Part shown: piece by piece, positions 10,131 to 50,625 of the stretch
Numbering within the stretch: the first letter of the stretch is position 1
How the letters are laid out: each line of letters opens with the position of its first letter
From: Euglena gracilis
Lineage: Eukaryota > Euglenida > Euglenophyceae > Euglenales
Length of the DNA stretch: 64,000 nt
Assembly: GCA_039621445.1 (NCBI GenBank)
Contig: CP154956.1
Span: forward strand, 82,828,474 to 82,892,473
Reading direction: 5' to 3'
Notes under the pieces: model-generated
What the model was told of the DNA's origin: nothing
What the model saw: only the letters and a program-made list of their open reading frames with translations
The model's database searches: none
Made by a program: the position numbers and the translations under genes

Positions 10131-11940
10131 TCGACATCAGAACACCCCATCTGTCACATAAACAGACAACAAGGACAACATTCAACCCACGGTTTTTGGC
10201 GATTCGAGTGATGTTTTTGCCCACGAATGAATTTAACTGGGATTTTTTCACCATCAGCTCAAGTTTTCCCCCAAGTTTTCTGATTTATTTTTCTATCTTT
10301 TTTAAAATTTCTGGGTATGTTTCTGAATTTCATTTCTATTGCATGTGTCTTTTTTATGCCTCAAAATACATAATCAGCCCATGAAATGCACAATTGCTTT
10401 TTTTTGCTTTTTTTATCCTTGTATTGTGTGTGGTGTTCATGTTGCCCCTTGCCAAATGTATGTGTGGTCTGTTGAGTTTCAAAGTTTGCAGAAGCTTCCA
10501 CTCAGTTTTCTGAGACAAATGGTATGAACAGGTTCATTCACATGTTGTTTCCGGATTCAAAGTCCAATCCAAATAATTCGCCCGAAATAATTGCGGTTTG
10601 CCCCCTCAACTGGAGGGAGCAGTACAGTCCGCTAACGCACCTATATAATCATTGGGCATGGAAAACAGATCGTGCGTGCCATATGTCGGTTCACAGTGAG
10701 TTTTTGTCGCTTTGATGCCACGGCTTGATGTTGTACTCTTTGTCCACTCACGACAAATCTTTGTTTATGAAATCAATTTCTGTTGTAATAAATAATCAGG
10801 AAAATTGCCTCATTGCAAATCCTACCTGCTTACATCCAGCCGTTTTGTTGTATTTTTTTTTGTGATGGTCCAGGGATCATCGACCACAAGGAATTCACAG
10901 GAGAAAGAAGAAAAAGGAGTTTTGGCCAGCATTGCAGCTTCTTCCATAGTGCATCTTTTCATTTCATCGCAGCCTGGCAAGTCGGACCCCGCCAGCAACA
11001 ACAGCGGCAGTTTCTTGTGCTGGAACCCTTTTGAAATTGAGCGGTATGCCACCGCTTGACCCGTTGCAGCCTGGAGTCTGTTTCCCACCAAAGAAATGTC
11101 AGCAGGGGGGAAATCGGATCGTCCGAGGGAGTTTCCTAAAAAAATTCAGCTCTTCACGCCAAAACTCATACCTGGGCCTCTGGCCCAGGATCCCCAGGGG
11201 GGGGGGGGTCTGGCCCCAGACCCACCCACCCCCTCCCCCCCTCCCCTGGGGGGTCATCTGACTTAAAAGGAAGCCTGATGCTGATGAGGCATTTTGGCGA
11301 CAGAAGCTGACACACTGGTATGAACCCAGGGCGGCCCTTGAACAAAAAAAACCTCATTCCAGCACATTCAATGAAAATGCCACAGAAAAAAATGGCTGAA
11401 AAATGGACGTATTATTGGGGGGGGGCGTTTCTGGCATCCTTGGACCATCGCTAATCCACCCAACCCCCCCCAAATGCGTTTTTCGGCCTTTTCATTTTTT
11501 GACCCCGTTCCACCCCAGACTGGCCCTTGGCTGGCCCTTAGGTCTGAGGGTGGTCCTTAAGGGGCGGTTTAAAAGAATGCAGCAGGAAGATGACAAACAT
11601 CCAGTTACTCTTGTCCCAATCCGACACTGAAAATAATCCTAAATAACCCCCGGGGGTCCCACGCTGGGCTGGGTGGGTGTAGGGGGGGGGGGGCTCACTC
11701 GGGTCTTAAAAAGCCTGTTCAGCATTCCCAGCCAAGGCAGAAGAGCTGTTTTTGGAAGCCATTGAGTGCTGGGAACTTCTGAGGGAGTGCTATTCCTTTG
11801 GCCAACTCCGATATCTTCATGCCACCTGATTTGCAATTTTTCTGTGAAATTTCGGATCAGAGGTTGGATCGTGGTCAGGGTTACAAGTTAGGGAAAAGGG
11901 CAGGCCGAGTTGTGACTAAAGGAAGGCCAGATTGAGACTT
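10131..11940. other. Non-coding stretch, nothing assigned
   Basis: Moderately AT-rich unique-looking sequence. One TIR-like end (CTTAAAAGGAAGCCTG, 11263-11278) belongs to the CAGGCTTCTTTTTAAG element family, but its partner end was not found. Confidence 0.5.
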
Positions 11941-12362
11941 GAAATCGGACCTAAACCCCCTCCCATTTATAACCCCCCCCCCCACTTATAACCCCCCCCC
12001 ACTTATAAACCCCCCCCTCGGGCTGACCAACCAAACCGGGACTTATACCCCCTCCCCCCATGGGGAAGAAAAACGAAAGCCGCCAGGGACAATTTTTTCG
12101 GCCGCAAACCACCCAAAAACTGATTTTTTGGCAGTTTTTTTGAGACCGAACATCATCAAATATGCCATTTTGTCCAAATTTGCCAAACGTTGTCAATATG
12201 GGGGGTTTCAGGACCATTTTGGGGGGGGGGTCAGATTTCATCAACAATTCCGGGACCAATAACCCCCTCCCCCCCACCGCCAATAAACCCCCCCTTCGGC
12301 CGACCAACCAAACCGGATCCAGTAAACCCCGTGGGGTTTATAAGTGGGAGGGGGGGTTTAAA
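11940..12362. mobile_element. Poly-C/ACTTATAA element, copy 1
   Basis: Begins with repeated CACTTATAACCCCCC and ends GGGGTTTATAAGTGGGAGG. Shares GACCAACCAAACC, ACCACCCAAAAACTGA and GAGACCGA.CATCATCAAA with 31700-32075, so both are copies of one roughly 400-bp inverted-ended element. Confidence 0.75.
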
Positions 12363-13028
12363 TTTGACCTGATTTCCTGATTTACCCTAGCCCTGGCACC
12401 AATTCAAAACCCTAACCCTAACTCTGACCTTAATCCTATTCCAAAAAACAACCCCAGAATAAGAAAGGAGTTTTCTGCAATGGCACGATTTTCCAAGTGT
12501 AAAACAGAGTGGATCCAAGTGGTTTTTCCTGGACGGCCGTCCCCCCCCCCCAAACAGTGCTAATCACTGCATTCTCTCCCCTCCTGAGCACCGTCTCTGC
12601 AAAAGAATCTTCAAAATACGTATTCTCAGGTGGAGCCCTCCTGTGAAGTGCCCCCTATTTTCATCCCTGCTGGCCATTCTCTCAAAGGTCGTCGCTGTTG
12701 GTTCAGTTAGAGCGGATGAAGGTTGCTGCATACGCAATGGCGCTGACCCCCACGCCGCCCGGAGGAGAGGTGTCTCCCATGTGTGTGTCGCCATTTGGGG
12801 TGAGGGTCTGTTTTATTTGGTTTCCATAGTCCAAAATGAACGGTTTGCCGAGGTATTTAAGAACAGATAACCGCCAGAACGGCTTTCCGGATGATGAGGA
12901 TGGCGACTGGCACCGAAAGTTTTTCTTAAACTTTTGCCTGGCAACGCGAGAAAAATGCGAAAAATATTGGCCCACAAGCGCAAAAATACCGCGTGCAATT
13001 GTGTCAATGCAAATGCGCAGTTGGCAGT

Positions 13029-13031
<3 letters not shown>

Positions 13032-13078
<47 letters not shown>

Positions 13079-13113
13079 CGCACACGCACGCACGCACACG
13101 CACACACACACAA
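13032..13113. repeat. (CA)n and (CGCA)n microsatellite
   Basis: Direct reading of the sequence. Confidence 0.97.
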
Positions 13114-13662
13114 TGCAACCACGGGGCTTCTTTTCTTTCCCAGAGACCTCGGTCCGGAGAGGCCAGTCCCCGGGCCGGAGGCCATCTGGAGTCCCCTCGG
13201 GCTCTCCCAGCGCGGATGCCACACGTCGGGTCCCGCTCCGCCATCAGCAGGTGTGCTGCTGCCCAACCCCTCCAACCCGTGGACCAGGATGGGTGGGTGG
13301 GTGGCGTGAGCGGATGGACTGTGTGTTTGGTGCCACAACCAGGCTGGATTTTAAGGCGAGGACGACCTCACCACGGGGGGGGGGGGGGGGGGGGCCCCCC
13401 CCGATCCAACTAGAGGGGGGGGGGGGCAGGGCATAGGGCATGGCTGAAAGTGCCTGGGCACTCGCCCAAGGCCGGCACCAAAGCCGCTGGAAGCCCAGAA
13501 AACCTTTTTGTGGGGAATTTTTGGCCCTCGACCAGGCCGACACCCTGGGGGGGGGGAGTGGTGCCTACGTGCCCAGGCACTCCAGGGCACTCCGAGACCA
13601 CCCTCCGCCCCCCCCCCCCGGGTTGGGCATATCCGCCTAGCCTGTGGATGCCTGCATTGCAG

Positions 13663-13762
13663 CATCACATCGACGGAGTCGCTGGATCGCGAAATCGACG
13701 ACGCCGTGCGAAGGAGGGTTCGCTTCCAGCGCCTGCTGCGCCAGCAACAACAGGAGTTCAGC
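13663..13762 (+). CDS. Candidate exon, helical, unknown family
   Basis: After a TTGCAG acceptor the frame reads SITSTESLDREIDDAVRRRV then RFQRLLRQQQQEFS, up to a GTGGGT donor at 13763. The charged, helical composition and high GC at third positions support coding. No family recognised. May be an upstream exon of the plus-strand gene at 16.2-36.2 kb. Confidence 0.6.
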
Positions 13763-14035
13763 GTGGGTCAGGAGGTGGCCCGGCCCATGCCGTTCGCATC
13801 GTTTGTCGTGCCATACACGGTTCATGTTCTGTCCACTTGGAACGGCCTTTTCTCGCCGACGGCGGGAGGCGATTTTTTTTTTACGAATTCAATGCAGGGG
13901 TAAATGTCAAGTGCACGCACCGCCATCATTTCTATCTGCCTATCCCCACTCGACAAGTTGTGTCTGGCCTCGGATCCTTCATTTGTGTGTTGCTCCTGCT
14001 GGGTTCATCAGGGTTCTTCATCCCCCCTCTGACAG

Positions 14036-14160
14036 GAAAGGGCCAGGCACGGGCGGCCCGTCGGCGCCATGGGGGACTACATGGGGCCCTTGGCACGCAA
14101 GCAGGCGGGACCGACACGGGACCTGCGGGATGTGTTCGCGGAGGGCGACACGCAAGCAAC
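14036..14160 (+). CDS. Candidate exon, unknown family
   Basis: After a GACAG acceptor the frame reads ...GAMGDYMGPLARKQAGP then TRDLRDVFAEGDTQ before a TAG at 14165-14167. The 3' junction is unresolved. No family recognised. Confidence 0.45.
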
Positions 14161-14912
14161 TGCTTAGGCCAGAGCCCTGAGTCCATCTGGGGATATTCCT
14201 ACCTACCTCTACCTTTCCCTTTTCGCTGTGTGACCACACTGGGGGCTTGGATGAGGACCCACTCCTTTTCTTTACATGCAAATGCCAAGCTGGGGCAAAA
14301 AATTGCAAATGTAGCCCAAGAATTTTAGCTGAAAAGCCCCACACCCGAAAAAGTACCATTTTCTGGCCATTTTGAAAACCCTTCTTCAAAAAAATTCTGC
14401 ACTCTGCGCAAAAAAAAAATCATCAGCAGAATCCGAGGGGGGGGGTCTCCAAAGCCAGCTGGGAAAAATGCCGGCTGCTGGACCCCCCAGTTGAAATGCC
14501 TCTGGCTCAACCTCTGGTAATGTGAGTCAACCTTGGAAGCAAATTTCCTTTTCAGGATTCTTCACTTCCGCGGACTGCCCAACACAATTGAAAAAAATAT
14601 TCGAGAATTGGTTTGGAAAACATCATCAATGTTCAAAGAAAAATCCGAAAAATTCTTGACCAAACTCAGCCCCAGAATTTGAACACCCCATCTAAAAATA
14701 ACCCACGACAAAATCTACAATAACAACAGCAAAACAGCAGCAGCAACGGGAGACCATTCAGTCAATTTTGCATTTGGGATATGTACATTCAAATTTGGTG
14801 TGGGCTGAGAATTAAGGGAATTAATTAAGAATTAATTGCCCCCAGGCTCTTGGGGTAATTTTTTGGCTTTTTTTTTTCACGTCCAGGCTCCATGGGCTAA
14901 TGAGATTTTTAC

Positions 14913-15094
14913 CAGCTGTTAAGTTTCCAGAAAGAGAGTTGCATGAGGAGGAGCCAGAGAGCCTGGTGGTGTATTTTGGGTCGCGGTACAAGGATAAGAA
15001 GAAGAAGAAGAGGCCACCGCCCACGGTGTTGACCTTCCCCTTTCAGCAAGCCCCATACTCCCTGTGGTATGCACATGGCAAAGGACATTTTTGG
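14913..15094 (+). CDS. Candidate exon followed by a strong GTGAGT donor
   Basis: A frame open from 14900 to about 15570 contains a coding-like stretch (ERELHEEEPESLVVYFGSRY, a KDKKKKKR basic run, FPFQQAPYSLWYAHGKG). It ends at a consensus GTGAGT donor at 15095. Upstream AG acceptors are at 14911-14912 and 14926-14927. Could instead be part of a transposon ORF, since the frame stays open beyond the donor with AT-richer codons. Confidence 0.4.
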
Positions 15095-15469
15095 GTGAGT
15101 TGCCGAGGAGATGCTCAACTTTTTCTGTCATTGAGGTTACCACATCAGTTTATTTTAAGGGTTTCACCAATATTTTCTGCCAGCAATTTCGTTAGAACAG
15201 ATTTTAGATTTGCATCCCCCTGGTATAAATTTGCATCCCACTGTTTATATTTGAAAGGTCTGTGGGTTGTCAATGATGGTGGGATGAGGCCACTGTTGAC
15301 CGCAAAAGCCAATTTTGAGAGCGTAATTGCAACAGCACTGATGGAAATGGAACAAAACCAACCCGTCAATTATTGGCACCCATTTCGAATAAGGGGCTTC
15401 AAAGGCAGCCAGGGGAATTGTTTAGGCAGCTGGCTGTTGCTAAAAAAGGTGACTGCACCATCCCGGGGG

Positions 15470-15850
15470 GGGGGTCAAAGTGCTGGCTGGCTTGACCCTG
15501 GGGGGAGAGGTCCAGCCAGCCAGCAGCCTTTTCCCAGTATGCAGCCTCTTTCTAGCCCCAGACCCCCCTAACGAGTTTTATTATCCCAGAGGGCAGCTTG
15601 ACGGCAACGTATTTTTGGCTTTCGGGGGTGCAGAAATTGGCCAAAAATGGATCGAAAATGAGTCGGTTTTGGGCTGGTCAGAGCAAAATTGGGGTAATTG
15701 GGTTTTTTTGGATCTCTTTGCAGTTTCGATTCTTTTCGGTACTGGTTCGACCATGTCAGGTCCAGTTCCAGCCCTAGAACCCATATGGGGCGGGGGGGGG
15801 GTCAGCCAGCAGCCTTTTTCCGGCCAGCCCAAATGGGGGGGTCTTGAGGG
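15470..15850 (+). mobile_element. TTAAGCAAC-type non-autonomous element, plus copy
   Basis: Same order of blocks as the other copies: CAGCCAGCAGCCTTTTCCC, an AT-rich middle with 'gccaaaaatgg', TTCGATT..GGTACTGGTTCGACC, a C/G palindrome, then CAGCCAGCAGCCTTTTTCC. The ends are not exactly defined here. Confidence 0.6.
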
Positions 15851-16248
15851 GGGGGGGGGGGCGCAAACACATTTTGTGTTTTTTTGTGTTTTTTTATTTC
15901 GTAAAATTTTGAGTTTTTTTTTGTGTTTGCGTTTGTGTTTTCTGCATTTGTGTTTTCCCCAGTTATTTTGGGACTTTTGCTGAACAAGTTTTTGTGAATT
16001 TGTGAATTTTTCTGCCATTTTTGCATTTTTTGGATCAATAATGATTTCCCAGTGGTGCAGAAAATTCCAGTCCTCTCCAGCAGAAAGTGCACATACCAGG
16101 GGAGCTCCTGAAGGATTCTCGTACAATTTGGGGTTTTTTTGTGTTTGTTCACGTTTATTTGTGTTTTTTTTTGTGTCTTTTTTGTGTCTCGTTTTTCCGG
16201 GTTCTATGTTCGTCCCCCCCCTCTCTGCTTAAGCAACGCGCTGTTAGA

Positions 16249-36242
<19,994 letters not shown>

Positions 36243-37174
36243 GTGATGTGCATGCAACGGCCAGCACGCCTGTCCCAAACGACTGCCGGTGTCGCGTCGC
36301 TGTGTTTGATTTTTGTGCGTCCTGTATCATATGTCATATGGATGCTCCATTTACTGTAGTTTTATATTTGACCTCCTGGGCGCTTGATGCTTGATGTGCT
36401 GTGCGTTTTTATGCCCCAAATGCTATATTTAGCTTCAATTGTTCCATTCTGTCGGTTTTATATCCTGATCTCGAATGCATCCAATGGTCAAAATTGATCA
36501 AAGATGGCAAAAAGAAATTGACAGCAATTTTGGTCACAGTCAAAAATCTGGTCAGATATGCATGCCACTTTTCAAGTCAAGCCAAAATCATTTCCCAGCA
36601 AAATACAGGACATTGAGTTTGCGTCATTTGTTTTTTTCTTGTGTGTGTTTTGTGTTCTTTTGTTGTGTTAATGTTGCAGTACCCCCCCCTGACCGTTACC
36701 GCGTCCTATTCCCTCAAAGGCGCCTTCACACCCTGTGTCTTATTTGGAAATCTCCAAACATCTGTCCTCCCCAACCCCCCCCTTCCACCACAGCAGGTTG
36801 CTTTGTGCTCTTGTGCCGGACGCCAATGCGCCTGCTGGGCCAGGATCAGGCAACTGCGTGGCACCGCCAATCCCGTTTCAGGCCGTCAGCTTCACCCGAG
36901 TCACCAGGATGGGGGATTGATCGAACTCGAACCCGCTACCCATGGGGTTTCCGGGATTCCCATACTGGGGTTTGGAGGGAACAATTACTTTTGATCATTT
37001 TGAACACCGAAAAATTTGGGTATGAATATGGGTGCCAACCCCTCCTGTCGAGATGGCAATGCCACAGATCCCAGTGCTTGCAAAAAAAAATTGGTTTAAA
37101 TTCAAAAACAATTCAAAAGTTGAAATTCATGTGCTTTTGTTTCCGCGAAAGCGAAGTGCCTTGCCCTTTGAAAG

Positions 37175-37438
37175 ATGATTCCGCAGCAAACTATTCTTGT
37201 TGTGCCAGCCCAAAATTTCGTACCCATTGCCCAGCCACCCCCCAAAGACACCACGCTCAGGAAGCCAATCGATTTGGAGACCCGAATTATGAGCTCCCCA
37301 GCAAGTCACCCTTCAGGACAGGGATCAGAGACTGTCGAGAGGGTGTCCAGGGCTGTTGGCTGGCTGGACCCCCTTCAGCTTGAATTGCGAAAAGTTGCTG
37401 AAAAATTGTGGAAATGGAAACCGCAGAAGAAGTTGTAA
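37175..37438 (+). CDS. Intact 87-codon ORF of unknown nature
   Basis: ATG to TAA, reading PQQTILVVPAQNFVPIAQPP then SETVERVSRAVGWL and a basic KLWKWKPQKKL end. Codon use is AT-richer than the neighbouring exons. This suggests transposon origin or chance rather than an exon of the adjacent gene. Confidence 0.3.
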   Translation: MIPQQTILVVPAQNFVPIAQPPPKDTTLRKPIDLETRIMSSPASHPSGQGSETVERVSRAVGWLDPLQLELRKVAEKLWKWKPQKKL

Positions 37439-38098
37439 AAATTCCAGGCATCAGTTTGCACCCCCACAAATGAAATAGTCAAGGTAATGTTCGTGAAATA
37501 AGACAGCAAAACAAGACCCAAAATCTTAGACAGTCTCCTTCGCATTTAACAAACGTGGATTTTGGTTACACCATTGCACAATCAAAAAAAAAACAACAGC
37601 CCATTTTGGGGCCATTCTTTGGCTCAGTTTTTGAAATAAAATACATGTCTGACACGTCGCAAAAAGGCTTGTACATATTCGATGAAGTTCACATTCTAAG
37701 CACGAAAACAGCATCTGAAATCAGGCCTTCCCGTATGGACCTGCCTTCTTCTTCAACTCAAAATAGACCCCTTCCAAAAGTCTGCTTTCGCACCGATTCA
37801 GGCTGTTTGGGGGGGGGGCGTGCACAAACGCGTTTTTTGTTGTTTTTTTTTAAGTTTTCGGGCTTTAGGATTTTTAGCAAAAGTTGTGAGCATTTTTTTT
37901 GTTTGCTTTTTGCATCGCTTTCTTCGAGCACCCATGTTGCCCCCCAGAGATTGTTTTAAGCTTGGTGACCCAGGGGGATTTTGAATTTTGGATTGGTCTC
38001 CCAAACGTCCCCGAACCCCCCCCAGACGGTGGGTGAGTGGGTCCGGAACCCCCCGGGCCCAAAAGAACCTCTGTGCATTGGAAACCCATCTGCCCCAG

Positions 38099-38210
38099 CA
38101 GGCGCCTGGCGGGGACCTGCTGGTGGTGCAGCACCAGCTGCAGGCCATCTGGCTCACCCTCTCCAGCTGGCTGGCGGCGAGCCTGCCGGCGACCCTCACG
38201 CCCCCGCAGG
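38099..38210 (+). CDS. Candidate exon, helical
   Basis: After CCCCAGCAG the frame reads APGGDLLVVQHQLQAIWLTL then SSWLAASLPATLTP, with high third-position GC. The 3' junction is unclear (CAG at +4, or a GT at about 38213). Possibly a later exon of the unknown gene, but phase to 36242 does not match directly, so an exon is missing between. Confidence 0.55.
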
Positions 38211-38569
38211 CACGTCCCAGGGTGCTGCCGCCTCTGTGACTGTTTTGGTGGCCACGGCAGCCGGAACTGCATTCCACTGGCCGTGTCATTGGACGAAATT
38301 GTGGGATGAACCGCGAAAGGCGCGAAGCATATACTACACCGTCGTCGTGGGGTTCCAGTAATGCCAGGGAATGGTTCCATCTGACTTTTACTGATTATAA
38401 ACAAATGATAACTGGCCCCGAAAAAGGAGATCCCGGGTTTCAGGAACCCCCACCATTACTCAGCATTCGACATTCAGTTATTTGGGCACTGACAGGGTAG
38501 TTGGGGGGTTCCCCTTCGTTGGTTTTTTTTTTTGACTGGGCTGGCCGTCTTTTCGGGTGTCTCTTGCAG

Positions 38570-38700
38570 TTTGTTGGTCCGCCCCTTTTCCTCGTTCGCT
38601 GCTTTCCTCCGCCGCGTCCTTTCCGCCTGCACGGGTCGTTGTGGGTGCGACCCAGCAGCGCCCTTCCCCCAGCCCGCACCCTCTGGCCCCCAATGTGTGT
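38570..38700 (+). CDS. Candidate exon, frame unresolved
   Basis: A clear acceptor (GTCTCTTGCAG) precedes GC-rich DNA open in all three frames; the most helical reads LLVRPFSSFAAFLRRVLSA. Extent and product cannot be fixed. Confidence 0.4.
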
Positions 38701-39294
38701 CGGTGGATAGCCCAGGGCCCAGGGTTGAGGCTCACTCCCGCCCCTGAAGCCCCTGCAGCCCGCCATATGTGTTTTACTGCCTTCACGTCGGGGTTTTGGT
38801 TCCGAGGGTTTGGTTCATCGGTGTCGGGGACGTAGACGCAAACACGGTTTTCCTGCTTGGAGGACTTTTGGGGTTGTGCTGGGAAATTATGATTCAGGGC
38901 ATATCCCTGCCCCCCCCCCCCGGGGATAACCAATAATTTTGGCCGGGTATCCGGCCCTTTGCCTGTCCACAGAACCGAAGAATCCCCCCCCCCCCTCAAG
39001 GCTCCCCATACATCCTTGCCCCCCCCCAGCCTGGTGCAGGCTCAACCTCCTCCGTCCACCGCCCAACCCTGCCAGGGGGCCTGGAGAAGCTCCGCTTTGA
39101 ACCGCTGACCACTGCAGGACGCTCCCAGCAGCCACTCTCCCCCCCCCCCCCCCCCCCCCACCCACCGCAGCACCGCAAGGACAATTGTGAATTAAGAATC
39201 GGCGTCACTGGAAACACAGGAAAGTCTGGCAGGGGGGTCGGACCCCCCACCCACCAGGATGGGGCACCACGCATAGGGTTTCCGGGATTCCAAG

Positions 39295-39683
39295 CAGGCA
39301 TTTGCTTAAGGGATTGCAGTACCCCCCTGGGGGGGGGGGGGCTGGACTGCAGCTAGTCCAAATTTGGCTAGTGGGATTTCTAGCAGGGTTAGCTAGTGGA
39401 ATTTTTTTCCCCAGTGACTGGCGCGAAGTGCCGAAAAATTTTTTGGACTCCCAAAAATGACCAAAAATGCCCGTTTTTGGCCATTTTTGGGAATTTTTGG
39501 AACAAAATCAGCTAAAAACCTATTAAAAAACTCATTTTTCCAGTTGGGGGGGACACCCGGACCCCCCCCCCCCGGGGGGGGGGGGTCTAGGTAGGCCATT
39601 TTTTCCAGTGTCTAGCCGATTGGCTAGCCAGTACCCCCCCCCCCGGGGTACTGGCTTACAGGATACCCTTAAGCAAATGCCTG
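39295..39683 (+). mobile_element. Non-autonomous hAT-like element, perfect ends and duplication
   Basis: Ends CAGGCATTTGCTTAAGGG and CCCTTAAGCAAATGCCTG are an exact 18-bp inverted repeat. Both flanks are ATTCCAAG (39287-39294, 39684-39691). A model copy for the TTAAGCAA-type termini. Confidence 0.95.
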
Positions 39684-39848
39684 ATTCCAAGCTTGAGCTG
39701 TGCGAGCGGGGCAGGGAGCAGGCGATTGCCCAGCATCATGGGGAGCCGGGGGTCTTTTCAAAACCCTGCCAGGCATTTTCCCGTAACCCTCCCCGGGGGT
39801 GACGAGGACCATCTTTGGAAATGGCGATCATTCAAGGCAAAAAGGGAG

Positions 39849-40444
39849 CAGATTTTCATTTAATGCGCCGCGGAAAAAAAAATTTCTGCGCCACGTGCGC
39901 CGCGGCACCGGAAATTTTATGACCGCGTGCGCCGCGGAAGATTTATTTCTGTGCGCCGCGTGCGCCGCGGCAGCGTTTCAGGTGTGCCGCGGCAAAAAAA
40001 AAAGTATGTGCCACGCCAACCAGGCTTCTTTTTAAGTCAGCAGCCCCCCCCCTGGGGGGGGTGAGGGGGTGGGTCCCGGACTGCCCCCCCCCCGGGGGGG
40101 GGGGGTCCCGCGCCGGAGGCGCTGGGTATACCTTTTCGGCGCGAAGCGCCGAAATTTTTTGGAAATTGCCTTTAACGGGCCCGATTTTGGGGGGGGTCCC
40201 CCCCGGGGGGGGGGGGTCCCACGCCACCCTGGGTGGGTGGGGGGGGGACCCCCCCTCCCCCCCCGGGGGTCTTAAAAAGAAGCCTGACGCCAACGTCATT
40301 GGTGTGCGTGGGTGCGTTGTTGGTGCGCCGCGGCAGCGTTTCAGGTGCGCCGCGGCAAAAATTCGATTGTGCGCCGTGTGCGCCGCGGGGAAAAAAAAAT
40401 CGCGCCGCGGCAAACTTCGCTGCGGCGCACTAAATGCAAGTCTG
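39849..40444 (+). mobile_element. GCGCCGCGG-type element, split by a nested insertion
   Basis: Starts CAGATTTTCATTTAATGCGC and ends GCGCACTAAATGCAAGTCTG. Both flanks are AAAGGGAG (39841-39848, 40445-40452). The interior carries many GCGCCGCGG units. A 266-bp element sits inside it at 40021-40286. Homologous to 50315-50625. Confidence 0.93.
40021..40286 (+). mobile_element. CAGGCTTCTTTTTAAG element nested in 39849-40444
   Basis: Ends CAGGCTTCTTTTTAAG and CTTAAAAAGAAGCCTG are an exact 16-bp inverted repeat. Both flanks are ACGCCAAC (40013-40020, 40287-40294). Confidence 0.95.
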
Positions 40445-40694
40445 AAAGGGAGGCCGAAAAACCTTCCCAGCCTTTCGGGGTGCGGGCATTCTGTGAGAAG
40501 ATTCAACCCCACCTGCCACGATAACCATCCTTTCCCCGAGACAGGGGTCGGTGATCAGCGATGCGAGTCAGATGTGGGACCACACAGCACTGCACACCAC
40601 CGATCCTGTCCTGAGCTGCCAACTTGATCAATCGCCAATTTTTTTGTTGCTTTGCGACTTTGTTCACATCATTTTTGCCTGAACTATGGGACGA

Positions 40695-40880
40695 CTGGGC
40701 ATTTTCTTGGGTGTGACTAGGAGTGACTGGGCGTGACTGGGGTGTGACCACTGGGCGTGACTGGGGTGTGACTATGCATGACTGGGTGTGATTGAGGTGT
40801 GATTATGCATGACTGGGCGTGACGGGGGTGTGACTATGTGTGACTGGGCATGACTGGACGCGACTGGGTTTGGGGCCCTG
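40695..40880. repeat. Tandem GTGACTGGG-type minisatellite
   Basis: Degenerate units of roughly 10-25 bp containing GTGACTGGGCGTGACTGG, just upstream of the first recognised MDR exon. Confidence 0.85.
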
Positions 40881-40914
40881 GATGATCATCAGTGTTTGGT
40901 GGTGGGCTGCCACC

Positions 40915-49150
<8,236 letters not shown>

Positions 49151-49159
49151 AAGCAGGCG

Positions 49160-50300
49160 GTGGCTTCCACGTCCAAGAGGACCTCCGCCATTTCTCTCGC
49201 ATCGTTTCCGACTCATCTAGGTAGCTTATTTGAAGCCGCAGCCTGGTGCCATCGGTCGCCATGTCACAGTAGCTGGGCTCCGCAACTTTGCCTCCATTGT
49301 CCGCAACAGATCCTTGGAAGTTGCTGCAGAAGAGTATACCTTGGCACCAACAGCCAAATGCTGGTGCTCACGATACGTAGCTGTAATTCCGGTTGTCCCA
49401 GCGTGGTATTTCCCATGCTTTCCACCTATGATGGCCTTGTCGCACCACACAAATCATTTTTCAGAGTGGTTGATTAATTACCCCTCCCTCCTGTGTTTAA
49501 TGGCTGCAAACCACTGTCCTTCGACCGGGAGGGGGGGCGTGGACATAAGGTTGTGACCGGGGGTTGTTAGATAAGGGGTTGAAAAAAAGTTGGAGGATGC
49601 CCAAGAACCCCCCTCCAAAAACTGGTCAAAATTTTCCTTCCGACACTTCGCGCCAAAAATCTGGGCAACTTTGAAAAATGTTTGCCCCAAAAAGTGCCAA
49701 AAATGGCATTTTGGCCGATTTTTTCGCTGATTTTTGGCACAAAAATTTTCGGCTCGGCGTGAATCAAAAATCTGTGGCCAAACCTTCGAAAAGGTGTCTT
49801 CTGACTGGGGGGGGGGGGGGTCGTTGGACATGGGGGGGAGGGAGGTCGTTGGACATAGGTGGAGGGAGGGTAGTTCGTGTAATCGAATACATCACTCAAA
49901 ACCCACGATTCTTGCTTCTTACCAGAAAATCACTGATTTTATCCCTAAAACAACCAATGCAAGGGGGAGGGGGGATGCAAAAGGTGTTCACAACCTGAAG
50001 TTGAGTGGCCAAAGACTTGCAGCTTTCTGATCGCAGCCATCTGGCCACTTCTCCCCCCCCCGGGCCCAAGCTCCTTATCGTGATAAAGCACTTATAGCTA
50101 AAATGACCTAAAATGGTCTGAAAATGCTGACATGGCCCAAAAAGGGCTAAAATGAGGAACTGCTGCATGAAAATTTTTATCATTGGAGGTTTGGTGCACT
50201 TCTTTTAGTTAGGAGGCAGAAGTTGCCAAAAATTTTCCCTGAAGGAAGTGGAAAAGGAAGCGAAAACGCCTCCAAAAATGCTCAGAAATTTCGGATTTTT
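49160..50300. other. Intergenic stretch with element fragments
   Basis: Contains open frames on both strands at 49226-49480 (minus: GGKHGKYHAGTTGITATYRE) that I could not assign. Also a C/G-rich palindromic block at 49540-49880 and a fragment of the TATAGCTAAAATGGCC end family at 50086-50155. Confidence 0.5.
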
Positions 50301-50314
50301 TTCTGACTTTTCTA

Positions 50315-50625
50315 CAGACTATCATTTAGTGCGCCGCGGGAAAAAATTATTTCTGCGCCGCGTGCGCCGCGGCACCGGAAATTTTGTGCCCGCGTGCGCG
50401 GCGGAAGATTTCTTTCTGTGCGCTGCGTGCGCCGCGGCAGCGCTGCGTGCACACTGCATGTGCCACGGGAACGTCATTGGTGCGCTGCGGGTGCGTTGCC
50501 GCGGCAGCGTTTCAGGTGCGCCGCAGGTGTGCCGAGGCAAAAATTCGACTGAGCGCTGTGTGCACCGCGGAAACAATTTTTTTTTGCGCCGCGACAAACT
50601 TCGCGGCGCACTAAATGAAAGCCTG
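50315..50625 (+). mobile_element. GCGCCGCGG-type element with perfect duplication
   Basis: Starts CAGACTATCATTTAGTGCGC, ends GCGCACTAAATGAAAGCCTG. Both flanks are CTTTTCTA (50307-50314, 50626-50633). An uninterrupted relative of 39849-40444. Confidence 0.95.

Noticed and set aside
12395-12425. CCCTAACCCTAA-like telomeric repeat
   Set aside because: Only about two irregular units in unique sequence, far too few for a telomere or interstitial array.
36820-36960. Possible tRNA or tRNA-derived SINE (GGTTCGAGTTCGATC on the minus strand)
   Set aside because: No acceptor stem or anticodon arm could be folded around the T-loop-like word.
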